Positions 38,201 through 49,344 of a stretch of DNA of 64,000 bases are shown here, one piece after another. The notes beneath the pieces were generated by a model. That model was not told the origin of the DNA and did not search any database. It saw only the letters and a program-made list of their open reading frames with translations. The DNA is taken from contig VUYV01000011.1 in assembly GCA_008711295.1 (NCBI GenBank), positions 4,827,849 to 4,891,848 of the forward strand, written 5' to 3'. The position numbers and the translations under genes are program-made. Each line of letters starts with the position of its first letter. The stretch's first letter is position 1. Source of the DNA: Anarhynchus alexandrinus (Eukaryota > Chordata > Aves > Charadriiformes > Charadriidae).

Positions 38201-41200
38201 TTTAAAAAGCATCAGTGCATTTTCCACATTTTAGGTTCAAACGGATAATTTATTCTGTCAATAGGTCAGTCCCATTAACACATGCTGCTAAGTGAATCCT
38301 GCCGTAGTCACTGACTGCACAGGAGAACTACCCCTCAGGGCCAAGAGCAGCACACGCATGTGGATTTTCAGAACAGCAAGTACTTTGCTGTGCAGCAGAA
38401 GATCCAAGATGCTTCATCTGGAACTAAAAGAAACCTCGACAGAGCACGAGTATTGGCAGCTCAAAGGCAGGAAGATAAAAGCCATGGCAGACAGAAGTTC
38501 AGGCAGACTCTCGCTTTATCTGTCATCAACCCCGGGGTCAGCTGATCCAGTCGGGAAGAAAGGGATGAGCACATCCACCTCCTTTCCACTTCATTCCAGA
38601 ACTCATAGCAGAGATTCCAACCAAACATGTGACATTCAGATGAACACATCTCTGTTAGCTTTTCATTAGAATATCCACAGGGAAAATGAACCTGACATTT
38701 TAGTCTGAGGTTTACTCAGACTTGTGCACATTGAAAACTGTGGCTGCTCCACGATGCCTCTCAGCTTTTTATTATTCTATAGATCGTCTTATAATAGCAA
38801 AAACACTACTGTAGAGAACATAACACTAACGTGCATCTACACTATAATGACATCAGGATCCAAGGCTTGTAACTTCTGTAATCTTGCATGCAGCCCATCA
38901 AGCACTGTTTTGCATTTAATTGCCTAGGCTAACAAACCTGAAAGTTTTCAAGATTACAGATGCATATACCCAACTCTCACATACAACCAAACATGAATAA
39001 GTGTTTGTTTTTTTTTCAGTGTGGACCCCTCAAAAAAATACGCTGTAACACTTCCTGGCTAAATAAAAAGAAAACAAATAGATGACATAAAATGGTATTT
39101 TCACATATTGACTTACTTGGCAAAGCATTTATTCCCTATCTGAAAAAGGCTATGCAAATGATGTGATCTATATTAGTTTGTTAATGCCAAAGCCCTGGAC
39201 CTCAATCAATATTTATAAAGACTATGAATAAGAACTGAAATACTTTTCCTTTTAGAATCCAGTATCCCTTGACTTGCCACTGCTACCAAGATTTGACTCA
39301 CTTGTTTGAATATTGCAAGGCTAGTAATTGCCCCCACCACCAATTGCACACTCTTGGGACCCAGAGTGATCACACTTTGCCTTTCAAGTTATTTTGCAGG
39401 TATGTCACTCAAGTCTAAAGGAAAGTTGTTCAAAAATCATCTCGATCATGCAACAGAGAGGCATAAACCCCTGCCTAAAAGTTAACCTAAAGCTTCTAAA
39501 GCAATGGGCTATAAGCCAAGTAGTCATTAAAATCTTCAGTGAAGGTCCAGGAAAAGCTTGCACTTAATCCACGTGATGAATCTGCAGAGTCAATATTGGA
39601 CCTGAGCAACGCGCAGTTAAAACACAGGTTCCAGCACTCATCCATCACAGGAAGCGATAGACAATCTGCACCCAGCGCAAGAGTTTATGAGTTCCAGTGC
39701 GTAAAATAGTGCCTTGACCCAGTTCAAGCTCCAGTAGCAAAACCCCCAGGGCCACCCAGCAGCAGCCTGGCAGACCACTAGTGAAAACAGAGAGAGGAGG
39801 AACACGTTGGGCTAGATTTTGTCAAGGCTTTAGCAATCATCATGATCAAATTCCTGCTAGAAGCCCTTTTGCAGTTTACGTTCTGCCAACTATGTTCTGC
39901 AACTCTTGCATTGGTGGTTACGGTTCATGCCAGTAAGTCCACACTGCTTTTATATTTCATCCATTCTTTACAACCTTATTTGTATATTGTCCACTAGAGT
40001 GAAAACTACCCAGACTGTACCTTCCTTTACAACTGTAAGGTGCTCAACCCACCAACAAGGGAAACAGTAACACTTGCAGCACACAAGTCTTGGATCAATC
40101 TGGCAGAGTTTCCAGGTGCCTTCGTGCATCATATAATGAGAAATATACTTGAGGGTGTGCTGATGACAAAAACCCACAGAGATCCTACTTCTTCTTCTGC
40201 AGTACCAAGCAACATAATCTCCAGCACAGTCCCAGTATATGCATTTTTACTAGCAAGTCCCTCCATCCTGCTCAGAGCAGTAGCGGTGGGTGTATGTGCT
40301 TCTACATAGTACACTCTAAAGCCACACCACTACTGACCTGTTTCCTCCCCCCTTGAAAAACAGGAAAAGCAGCTTCCTAATGCAGATACAGCCACAGAAT
40401 GCCTCCCAGTACACCTGCTTTAGCAATGATATAAAAGAATAACATCCAAGCTACATTTTTAACACTTCATCCATAATTGCCTTTCATTTCTATCCGTCCA
40501 GTTAAAATAACACCCAATCCATCATCTTCACACCACCAACTAGTTAAGCTTCTTCCTGTCAAGTCCATCTAGACAAGCGTCACATGCTTCCACCTCCATC
40601 TGTTCACACCGGTTTTCCAAATTAATTTTTTCATTTCATCACGCTTCCTTTCTGTGTTCCTGCGTACAATGCCCAGCTCTCTCGTGTCAGTCTCTCTGCG
40701 TTTTCACTTTTCAAGCCCTTCAGAATCCATCCCACCTAGTTTACCATGAAATATGCCGTACTGTCTCTACACTCCCACCTAAAAGCTCATGCCACTCGGA
40801 GACCTTTTCAGATGTCTTCCTTCTGAAGAAAAACACTCTCCCTGTAACCTTCCCCTGCCCTTTTCACAGAGCTTCAGCTGTCGGTGTGGATCCAAGGCCT
40901 ATGCTGAATACAGTGCAGCTGCATGACCTTGGCTCCAACTTCTGAGGAAGCTGCTGTGTCTAAAAAACTGCACAGTAGAGCCACACCAAGATAAGAAAGG
41001 TAGAGTTGCAGAGAGGTAACATTTTTGAGATATGGACCATTAGTAGCGCAAGCACCCAGGAGGAAAAACACAAACACAAGAAGGTATAAGATCCTAAAAC
41101 AGAAGAAAAAAACCAACCAACCAAACAAAAAAAAATCAATTAAAAAAAAAAAAACAAACAGGGAGACAAAATATAGCAACTCAGCAACTTTGAGCAGCAG

Positions 41201-42555
41201 AGGCTGACCCTTCCCCTCCCGAGGGATGTCTGGGCTGCTGCCTGTTGTGTTAGCAGGGGTGGCGGGCAGATGAATGCCCAGCCTAGCAGCTCATTAAAGC
41301 CTCACTGTTTCTTTTGCGCATGCTAGCCAATAACTGTTCCATGTTTTTGCGCTGTATATACCCCGCCTGCAGAGTCTCTTTGCACACAGCAAAAACTGCC
41401 CTAAGTGACACAGACAGAGGATTACGCTACTATTATTGGAAAACCAAACTGATGTCCTTTCCCCCCCCCGTGAAATTCCTCTTAAAAATTTTTGTCACAC
41501 TTCCTACTTGAGTTCAAACAGCTGGCAAACTGCAATCACCACATATCGCAATGATCCAAATTATCTTATTGCTTTGCACATTCCACCCACCTGCTCAGCC
41601 CGAATTGGCTCTCATCATATATTCAGATTACAGTCTCTGCTTAAGAGCAAACTTTCTTACAGCGACATACGCAACAGGGTTCCGACTGAGGCTGCAAGTT
41701 TGCTTATGTAGCAAGCTGACGCTGCCTTCAGCATAACAAAAGTAATGAGTTCCCACTCCTTTACCCCTGTTTACTGCTCCCCTTTGCTTTGCCGATACAA
41801 GTGCCTATAAGACTGTGAGGTAAACCAGATAATTAGAATGATCAGTGATAAAAGAGTATGTCCTGCTTGTTCTTTTCTTGCAGCCAAACCATTTCAGCAG
41901 CCGGCTGATGCTATGGCCCACAAGCAGCCGAACCAGAGGGCAACCCCAGCCCGCTGCCAGGCCCCCCCAGGCACGGCAGCCCCGCTGCGAGGCACACGAA
42001 GCGGTGGCGAGGCATTATTACCGCCGGCAGCCGCGCTCCGGGCAGGCGGGGAAAGGGCCCACACCTCCTGAAGCGACGGACTTGTGCACAGCCACCCCCC
42101 GAGGCTTCCAAGAGGCGACCAGGCCTCGGGCAGGGCCGGCCGGGCAACGAGGGGCCCTGACACACCCGGGGCCACCGGACGGCGGGAGGGGCTGTGGCAA
42201 AGCAGGTTGAGCCCCCCCTCGGCAAGGCGCCACCAACACCGGCTGCCCAACGGCCGGGGGAGGCCTCCCCTGAAAGCCAGGCCTGTGGGGCACCCCGGGG
42301 TGGCCAACGGCGGACCCCCCTCCCCGGCCACCGGGAGACGGTGCCCGGCGAGGCCTCAGGCGGCCGACAGCGTCCCCACCCGGCGGAGACACCCCCACAC
42401 CCCCCGAGGGCGGCGGAGCTCCCGGTGCCGGTGCCGCCCCCCCGCCCCAGGCCCGGGCCCGGGCCCGGGCCACCGCCCAGGAGGGGCGGAGGGGGCGTGG
42501 CCTGGCCCGGCGGGGTGGGGGGACCACGTCGCCCCCCCCGATCCCCAGCACTTAC
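35219..42555 (-). other. ARMH3 intron 1
   Basis: 7.3 kb between the non-coding first exon and the start-codon exon. AT-rich except for the last 600 bases, which belong to the CpG island. An A-rich tract lies at about 41100-41160. Long first introns often carry enhancers, but no specific motif cluster stands out. Confidence 0.6.
35365..35520 (-). repeat. Possible ancient CR1-type 3' fragment
   Basis: The string GATCAAAGGTCCTATCTAGT followed by CCGATATCC resembles a block shared by old reptilian and avian CR1 3' ends, and a TTATGGATAAGTTTTCTTAA stretch follows. Only the first block is convincing. Confidence 0.4.
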
Positions 42556-42600
42556 CTGCGGGCGAGCCGTTCCCCTCCCCACTGCGCAGGCGCCGCTGGC
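42556..42600 (-). other. ARMH3: ARMH3 exon 1 (5' UTR); upstream boundary approximate
   Basis: A consensus donor on the minus strand (CGCAG|GTAAG) ends at 42556 inside the CpG island, with no ATG just upstream in the transcript direction. It is the only good donor between the island and the start-codon exon, so I take it as the non-coding first exon. The transcription start is not visible; 42600 is a guess, and broad CpG promoters usually have many starts. Confidence 0.6.
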
Positions 42601-42954
42601 CGCCCCGCGCATGCGCTTTGAAGGGGCCCGCGCCGCGCGGTCCTAGCGCCGCCGGTACTCGGAGGTGTGCGGGGGGCGCTGTCAGCGCCGGGCCTCGCCG
42701 CCCGCCGGTTCCCCGCCTCCTCCCGGAGGCAGCGGCGGGGAGACTCCTCCCCGGCCCGGACGGAGCTCGCCTCTCCTTGAGGAGACTGACACACCCACCC
42801 CTCACGCTCCCCCCCCAGTAAAAAATGGCCTCTCCGCCTGCGAGGCCTCCCAGGCCGCCCCCGGGCCGCGGCCCCGCCGCCCTCCCCGCACCGGCGACGG
42901 AAGTAGGAGAGGGGCGGCCCGGGCCGGCGCGGCGCGGCTCCGCCCGGAAGCCCG

Positions 42955-42978
42955 CTGCTGCTGCTGCTGCTGCTGCTG
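42955..42978 (+). repeat. (CTG)8 trinucleotide repeat in HPS6 5' region
   Basis: Eight uninterrupted CTG units just upstream of the probable HPS6 5' UTR donor. It is probably transcribed but not translated. Confidence 0.85.
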
Positions 42979-43117
42979 CCGCCTCGTGATTGCGCAGCGC
43001 CGCGTCCTGCCGAGCCGCCACCGGCCCGGCCCCGACGGAGGGGCGCCCCGGCCACGGCCCCGGCAGGCAGCCGCTGCGCCGCGACAGGTAGGCCCCGCGG
43101 GGTCCCGGCGGGACGGG

Positions 43118-43134
43118 NNNNNNNNNNNNNNNNN
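43118..43134. other. Assembly gap (17 N)
   Basis: Seventeen undetermined bases in very GC-rich DNA upstream of the HPS6 start. True length is unknown, so reading frames crossing it are not meaningful. Confidence 0.99.
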
Positions 43135-43378
43135 CTGGGTGGATGTCCGGGGAGGTGGGGGCGCGGCAGGTACCTCGGGGGGGGTTGGCGTCCGCGGAAC
43201 CGGTTCGCCGGGGGAGGAGGGTGCCCGGGGAGTCCCTGGGGGTCGGAGGGTCTCCAGAGACCCTGGGAAACGAGGGAGAGGGGCTGGGGGGTACGGGGGG
43301 GAACTCCGTGGCAGCAGGAGCTCCGTGCCCCTGCTCGCCCTGGTGCATGCTCTCGGTGACCAGGGCGGGCGCCCCAGG

Positions 43379-45838
43379 ATGAAGCGAGCCGGGATGCTGC
43401 GGCAGGTCTCCGACTTCAGTGACTTCAGCCGAGGCCACTGGCTGCAGGAGCTGCTGTGCCAGGGAGAAGAGCCCAGCCATGTCCAGTCCAGCCCCGATGG
43501 CCAGCACCTTTTGGTCCTGCAGAAGAGACGGCCACCCCCTCTGCCCCAGGTGGTGGCCTTCCAGCGCCACGGCATCAGCGGAGCCGAACTGGAGAGGAAC
43601 TGGCAGCAGCCCCAGACAGCTCTTGTGGGACTGCTCTTCCTGCAGAGCCCTGTGACATTGGGCTCCTCAGCACTGGCCCTTGTGTGGGAACACGGCCGGA
43701 CCGAGATCTGGCACTTCGTCGTGGCCGTGGGCTGGCAGCTGCTGCAGACACTGGAGCTCTGCCAGGGTGCCCGGGCACGAATTGTGTCTGTGTGCAGCCA
43801 GGGAGCCAACCTGGTGTGGTGTGAGGAGAGGCCTCCCCTGGATGCCCACTCGGACATGAGCAAGTGTGCCTTCAGGTTCTGTGTCTGCACCCGGGCTCTG
43901 GAGGTGGGGGAGCAAGGCGTGCGGCTGGGCACCCTAAGGATAGTCCTGCACAACAGCCCTGAGTACCAGGTTCTGGCCTCCCCCGAACACATCTTCCTGG
44001 TGCCTGCCACTGCCAGCTTTGCCACCACTTCCAAATTCCTCCTCATCTGGTATCCTGCGAAGGCAAAGCTCACCATCACAGCCCCCTCTGCAGGCTTCGT
44101 CCACAGCAAAATGCTGCGCTCCAGCAACGAGTCAGACTTCAGGAAGCTCCTGCTTGGTTCTGTGGGTCTTCTCTCATGTTTGGCACCTCTGGACATTCAC
44201 ACCTCCACTGTGTCCAACAGTGAGGGTCTGCTGCTGGTGAGCACGAAGGGTGCTGTGAACATGCTGGAGCCAGATGGGACACAGAGGCATATCTTTGACC
44301 TGGAGGGGGGGCCCCTGGCTCAAGGAAGTCCTGTCCAGCTGAAGACCTTCGGCAGCATCCTGGCCTGCGTGCTGGCTGGGGTCCTGTACCTCGTCGACCA
44401 GAACAGTGGAAGGCTCATAGAAAAGAAAATCCTGAGCATGAAAGAGGTGCATTTCCTGGAGTCCCCGGGAGAGGAGGACAGCATCCAGCTCCTCACTCAG
44501 ACTGGCATCTACAGCTTTAGCTTTTCCAAACCTGAGGACAGCAGCAGACCGGAGCCATGCCTGGTGGAGATGGTGTTTGAGGAGGCCTGCAGATACTACC
44601 AAAGGAGGAGCCTCAGCAGCTCCAAGCTGACAGTGGAGAAGTTGAAGAAAGGTGGCGTGTTCCAGGCTCCTGTGGCCCTGGCTGCCATCCTGCAGCACAG
44701 CCTCTGCCAGAAGCAGAAGCCGGCCCGAGGCCTCCAGGACACTTATGCCAAGCTGTTGAGCACAATGAGCCTGGAGCTGCAGAGCTACATGAGCTTGGAG
44801 CTCCTCAAGACCTGTGTGGTGTGTGCCCCAGAGAGTGAAGTGGAAAGCTACTGTGAGGAACTGGTGGAGCAGGAGGTCAGCCGCGTTCTGCACTCTGACA
44901 TGGACAAGGACAACTTGGTCTACCTGAACTCCATCTTTGCCTCCTTTCCCAAGGCTGCCTGGAAGGCCACGAGGAGCTGCCTGCAGCTGCAGCAGAATGG
45001 GGATGGCCTCTTGGTAGCCAGGGCCACCCCAGAGGTGTGGAAGAAGGTCCTGGGAGGGCCACAGCAGGAGGAGGTGGGTCAGAATGGGGTGGTCCCGCTC
45101 TTTGAGCTCATCTGCGCCTCCTTCCTGAGGTTCAAACCCAAATGGCTGCCCAGTTTTGTGGAGCTCACCCAGCAGTACGTTAGCATCTCTTGGGCATACA
45201 GCAGCAAGGAGGGCCCAGAGGGCCGGGTGCCGCTGTACAAGAGAGCGCTGGGAGTACTGGCCAGGAAGAACAAGCGTAGTGAGGCAGATGATGAGATGGA
45301 GCTCGAACTGCTGCTCTGCAGCAAGAGGCCTAAGGCCGTGCTGCAAGCTCTGCACCTTCTCATCTGCCTGAAGCGGTGGCAGCGGGTGGTGGAGGTGGCA
45401 GAGAAGTTCTCCAAGCTCAGCCCCTTGCTTAACAAGGAGATATTCACCATGCTGCTGGCAGAGTTTGCCCAGCACCGGGAGCTGGACCCTTATCTGGACA
45501 TGCTGTGGCCACTGTGCCCCGCTGAACTCACTGCCTCGGACATCCTCACCATGGTCCTGCAGCACCTCCCTCGCTCCCAGGAGGACCCAGTGCCCTTCTC
45601 CAGCGAGGGGAACCAGGTGACTGTAGGCTTGCTCAAGCCACTGCTGCAAAGGGTTGTGCAGCGTCCCTGCGTCCAGGACGAGATGTACTCGGATGCCTTG
45701 CAGAGCCCCACCTTCCCCCCTCCCACCCCACCCCGAGAGCACAAGATCCCCTCAAAAGCATCAGCCGATAATGCCCCTCAGCCACCCATGGCAAGGACTT
45801 CCTCCCCCTCCACGCTGGTACAGGGTGACACGGTGTGA
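43379..45838 (+). CDS. HPS6: HPS6, BLOC-2 complex subunit 3
   Basis: HPS6 works with HPS3 and HPS5 in BLOC-2, a cytosolic complex that delivers cargo to melanosomes, platelet dense granules and other lysosome-related organelles; loss in human causes Hermansky-Pudlak syndrome 6. The 819-codon CDS has no intron, like human (775 residues). Diagnostic blocks are LVWCEERPP (near 144), VFEEACRYYQRRSL (near 398), EVWKKVLGGP (near 551), RPKAVLQAL (near 650), EIFTMLLAEFAQHREL (near 687) and FPPPTPPRE (779-787). The start MKRAGMLRQVSDFS aligns with human MKRSGTLRLLSDLS and has A at -3. The frame stays open upstream to 42665 but only in CpG-island sequence. After the PPTPPR motif, where the human protein ends two residues later, a tail of about 32 Ser/Pro/Ala-rich residues continues to TGA. 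No signal peptide or membrane segment. Confidence 0.97.
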   Translation: MKRAGMLRQVSDFSDFSRGHWLQELLCQGEEPSHVQSSPDGQHLLVLQKRRPPPLPQVVAFQRHGISGAELERNWQQPQTALVGLLFLQSPVTLGSSALALVWEHGRTEIWHFVVAVGWQLLQTLELCQGARARIVSVCSQGANLVWCEERPPLDAHSDMSKCAFRFCVCTRALEVGEQGVRLGTLRIVLHNSPEYQVLASPEHIFLVPATASFATTSKFLLIWYPAKAKLTITAPSAGFVHSKMLRSSNESDFRKLLLGSVGLLSCLAPLDIHTSTVSNSEGLLLVSTKGAVNMLEPDGTQRHIFDLEGGPLAQGSPVQLKTFGSILACVLAGVLYLVDQNSGRLIEKKILSMKEVHFLESPGEEDSIQLLTQTGIYSFSFSKPEDSSRPEPCLVEMVFEEACRYYQRRSLSSSKLTVEKLKKGGVFQAPVALAAILQHSLCQKQKPARGLQDTYAKLLSTMSLELQSYMSLELLKTCVVCAPESEVESYCEELVEQEVSRVLHSDMDKDNLVYLNSIFASFPKAAWKATRSCLQLQQNGDGLLVARATPEVWKKVLGGPQQEEVGQNGVVPLFELICASFLRFKPKWLPSFVELTQQYVSISWAYSSKEGPEGRVPLYKRALGVLARKNKRSEADDEMELELLLCSKRPKAVLQALHLLICLKRWQRVVEVAEKFSKLSPLLNKEIFTMLLAEFAQHRELDPYLDMLWPLCPAELTASDILTMVLQHLPRSQEDPVPFSSEGNQVTVGLLKPLLQRVVQRPCVQDEMYSDALQSPTFPPPTPPREHKIPSKASADNAPQPPMARTSSPSTLVQGDTV

Positions 45839-47040
45839 GGTGGGGGAAGCGCAATGGGATCTCAAGCCTTGGGTGCACGAGGAGGGGAAAGCTACATCCA
45901 CCCCAGGAAATCCTGCCCTGCCTGGCAGTAACGAAAGCCTGCCCCTTTCTGAAGCCTCCCTGCGGCAGTGTCTTAAAGAGTCCGTTGGGTGGCTGGGGTT
46001 GGGGGATCTCGTCTGAAGCCAGGACAGGCTTTCTGGTTATTTCTAGCAAGTGCAATTGCATGTGCCCCAGTGGAGGAGCAAATGCCAGGCGCGTTTGCAG
46101 ATGACAGCGCTGGCTGCACTACAGGACTACAGAACTGCTCCCTGCTCAAAGCACTTTGGTTTCGGTTTGCTTGGCTCCTTTATAACTTCCCTGATCCTCT
46201 AGAAGTGGTGGTGGAGTGGTGGGTAGGGACACGCACAGTCTTTCCCCCCCTCCCCCCCCATTCCCTGCTCAGTGGGTTGGGTGGTGCGTCCAAGCTCTCT
46301 GCCTGGGAGAAACTGGGCATGTTTCTTGCAGTGGGGTCACCGAGTCCTGCTGTTTTGGATTCAGTCAGATGCTAAATGCCAGTGTGGCGCAGCCCCGTGG
46401 TACTGGAGGTCCCAGCAGATGCACTGGCAGCTGCTGCACTCCGCATGCTCTCTCACTGCAATTCCTCTGGGATCAGTCCTGTAGCTGTGACTGATTGCAG
46501 CTACTTAGCTGAAGAGAGCAGCCTAATTCCCTTATCTCTCTATCCCAGACAGTACCCGAACTCTTCTGAGCTGAGAAGCTGGCAGCAGCCTGCGTGAGCT
46601 TGGGGCTGGCCCTGCCTCTCCCTTTCCTTTGTGGAAGCTTAGATTATGCTGCAGGACGCTCAGGCCCTCTGTTCCCATCTCCTCTACCTTTGCCCTTAGC
46701 ACACAAAGGGGCTTTGTCAGGGTTGTCTGGCTCATATTGTGCCTCTGTTTGCAAAGTCAGTGTAACTTGAGAGCAGTCGTGCAGGAAGATCCAGGTTCCA
46801 GCCTCTCTCCGGTGCTCACTGCCTGGCCCCCTCCTCCGGGAGAGGGACCCTGGCTGTGGCTTTGCCCCTGCACATGGGTCTGTGGTGTGAAGGAGCTGTC
46901 TCTTGCCTTGCTGGGCTGGCAGAGCCTGGCTGGGATGGGATGGGGGGAGTGGAGTTCACCTGCATTTGTCCTCTTCTGAGTGGGGTTAAGTGTGGAACAC
47001 AGACTCCTTTTAAAAATAAAAGTTCCTAAAGCAGTGCTGG
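45839..47040 (+). other. HPS6: HPS6 3' UTR
   Basis: Follows the TGA at 45836-45838 and runs to about 20 bases beyond an AATAAA. No other gene is evident inside. The cleavage position is inferred. Confidence 0.8.
47015..47020 (+). terminator. HPS6: HPS6 poly(A) signal AATAAA
   Basis: Canonical hexamer in TTTTAAAAATAAAAGTTCC, the first good signal after the HPS6 stop, with a GTGCTGGGGCAGTGGTAGGT G/T-rich element about 15 bases downstream. Confidence 0.85.
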
Positions 47041-49344
47041 GGCAGTGGTAGGTGTTGTGAGGATGCACACCCTCAGGAGGAGGGCAGTTTCGTTCTGCTT
47101 CTGGTGAAAAGTGGCCAAGCTCAACTCACCGTGGTACTGGCCAGCGTGGCTCACCGCTGGTATGTGCTGGGCTCGGAGATCCAGCTCTGCCTGGACAGCC
47201 CATTCCTGGCATGGCGCTTGGCCCCTTACCACTACAAAGCCATGGAGGCAGGACTCTGCACCAGCAGGCAGGTAGCCATCCCAGAAGGGCCATCCCAGGC
47301 AGTGCACGGTTCAGCAAAGACAAGCCCACAAGTTGCTGGGAGCAAGGAGACCTAGCTGGGCTTTGCTCCCATCCTCTCTGCAGCTGCTTGGTGCCACAAG
47401 CAACCCCCAAAGGCCATTTGGGCTTCTTTTTGGGGCAGTTGTGGCTGGGCCCAAGATGAGGTTGAGGAAGGGAGAATTTTTTCTCAAGAGCTGAAACTTG
47501 TCTTTTTGTTCCTGGGTTGGAAAACCAGCAACAGAGAGCACCAGGCTGGCCCCTGCAGGCATCTGCTGCCCTGGGCATGCAGCGGCAGAGCTGCTGTTGG
47601 AGGGATTGTGGTTTGTCAAACCACTGTAAAGATGTGGCAGAGCCTCCCCCAGACAAGGGCTCGGCTGCAGAAAGTCCCTGTGGTGGAAAAAACGTCTGGC
47701 AAAGGGGAAGAGGAACTGCTGCAACGGTTCTCTAGAAGCTGGCCGGCTATCGATGAGACCTTCCTTACGGTGGACCTTGTGCTGAAACCGTGGGGCGCTT
47801 TAGCTGTGTCCCATGTGACGCTGCTCTCACCTGCCTGCTGGGGCTGCTCAAGAGGAGGAGGATGGACCCAGGGACTGGGATGCTGCCCTGGGGCAGCGCT
47901 GACTGGGGCGCTGCTGAGAGCAAGCCCCGTGCTTTGGCAAAGGCTGTGCAGTAATTTGGGGGCAGGGGGGGAGATTTTCATTGCCAGGGCTGGGCTTGGA
48001 TGCAGGTGGCCACGGTGACGCCGCGAACAAGGAGGGCCAAGCTCTCTGCCTTCCAGCGGTAGCTCTGCGGAGAGGAAAAGGCTGCAGCTGGAGGCTGAGC
48101 AGAGAGGGGAGCAGGGAAGGAGCACTGCCCGCAAAGCCAGCGAGCGGAAGCTGAAGGCAGCAGCAGCCCTGCGCGGGCTGGCGTCCCCGAGGCGCAGCAA
48201 GGGAAGAGGAAGCGGGGAACGCTGTGTGGTGGGGACAGCCTGGGGCTCGGGGATGGAAACCTCCTCAAGCGGCCCCTAGGCGAGCAGAAAACAGTCACAA
48301 CTCGGGAGGTTGATGGTTTAGGGTGGGGGAGAGCGAAGGCAGAGCAAGCGGAGACAAAACAGCTAATAAATGCTTTCCAAGGGGGTGCTGGGAAATCCCG
48401 CCCCGAGGACCAGAAAGGGTGGACGTTCCTGAGGGGAGCAGGGGTTGAGCCACCACACAGGACAGATTCAGCTGGGTGATAGGCAGGCACCGGGCTTTCT
48501 GTGGTCAGGACGGGTGCTGGGGGGAGATAGCAGGAGGTGAGGCTGGTGCAGCTTCAGATAACGCCTGAAGGAAAAAATAGTGATTAGAAGATCTGAAGGC
48601 AAATGGAAAAAGCGATAAAGCAGATGCACGTAGCAGAGGGCGAGCTAGCCAGCTCGGCCCTGTCGCTCACTCCAGAGAGGCTTGGAATTTGCAACGGAGG
48701 AAATGAGTCAAGCGGCTCACGTACGTCCCCTGCGCCTGACCCGGCTTTTGGGATGGTCCCTCTGCTTGCGCCAAGGATCAGCAGAAAGCAACACCTCCAC
48801 TCACCCCACTGTGGCTGCAGACCAAGTTGCCCTTGGCTTATCTGCGCATGCAGCTCTCACCGTGCCCATCCATGCCATGCAGCAGTGTGGGACATGCAAG
48901 GGGTGGACACTGAAAGTCCCCATGCCACCATACCCAGTAGAGGGAGGGAGATGTGGGCTCTAGGCACCCTATAAACTAACTGGAAATCCACAGATGACAC
49001 ATAGCAGGGTCACTGGAGGGCACCTCATGGACAGGAGGCTTTTGGCATGGCTTTTCCCAGGGAAGGACCTGACGCCCATCCAGCCACAGGTGCAAAAGGC
49101 TGCCCGGTGAGGGGAACATCACCCAGCCCCAGTGATGCTGAGCAGTGGTCCTGCATCGACCCATGGGCTGGGTCAGGACTCCCAAGAGCTAGCTGTGGGC
49201 AGAGCACGCCTGGGGACCCCAACAAGAGCCCTCTAGTCCCAGGCACAGCCCCAGCTTATGCCAGCGGTGGGAAACCCTCCCTGCCCCTACCCCTGCGGCC
49301 TTCCATCACAGCCGGACGTGAGGAGCACAGCCGTATGCCTGCAG
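47041..49344. other. Intergenic region between converging HPS6 and prominin genes
   Basis: GC-rich, with many random ORFs and no recognisable protein or splice pattern. WGATAR-type motifs occur at 48477, 48525, 48556 and, reversed, at 48838, which could mark an enhancer. I see no RNA gene. Confidence 0.55.

Larger units (their letters stand above)
41930..43110. promoter_or_regulatory. CpG island, likely bidirectional ARMH3/HPS6 promoter
   Basis: Base composition changes abruptly at about 41.9 kb to very high GC with dense CpG, between the divergent 5' ends of ARMH3 (minus) and HPS6 (plus). A perfect NRF1-type palindrome GCGCATGCGC is at 42607-42616, with a related TGCGCAGGCGC at 42583-42593. 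An ETS/GABPA-type ACGGAAGT is at 42897-42904. No TATA box is evident. This is the usual layout of housekeeping bidirectional promoters; start sites are inferred. The right end is limited by an N gap. Confidence 0.8.

Noticed and set aside
41911..42646. Several overlapping 150-245 codon ORFs on both strands in the CpG island
   Set aside because: Open frames are expected where stop codons are rare; the region is the shared promoter and ARMH3 first exon.
42955..42978. (CTG)8 as a coding polyleucine or polycysteine segment
   Set aside because: It lies upstream of the homologous HPS6 start and outside any supported coding exon.
42665..43378. Upstream in-frame extension of the HPS6 reading frame (238 codons, with an ATG at 42665)
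   Set aside because: It crosses a gap of unknown length, lies in CpG-island sequence with Pro/Gly/Arg-rich translation, and known HPS6 proteins start at the MKR methionine at 43379.
44174..45742. 522-codon minus-strand ORF opposite HPS6
   Set aside because: It is the antisense shadow of the HPS6 codons in GC-rich DNA; no recognisable protein and no promoter.
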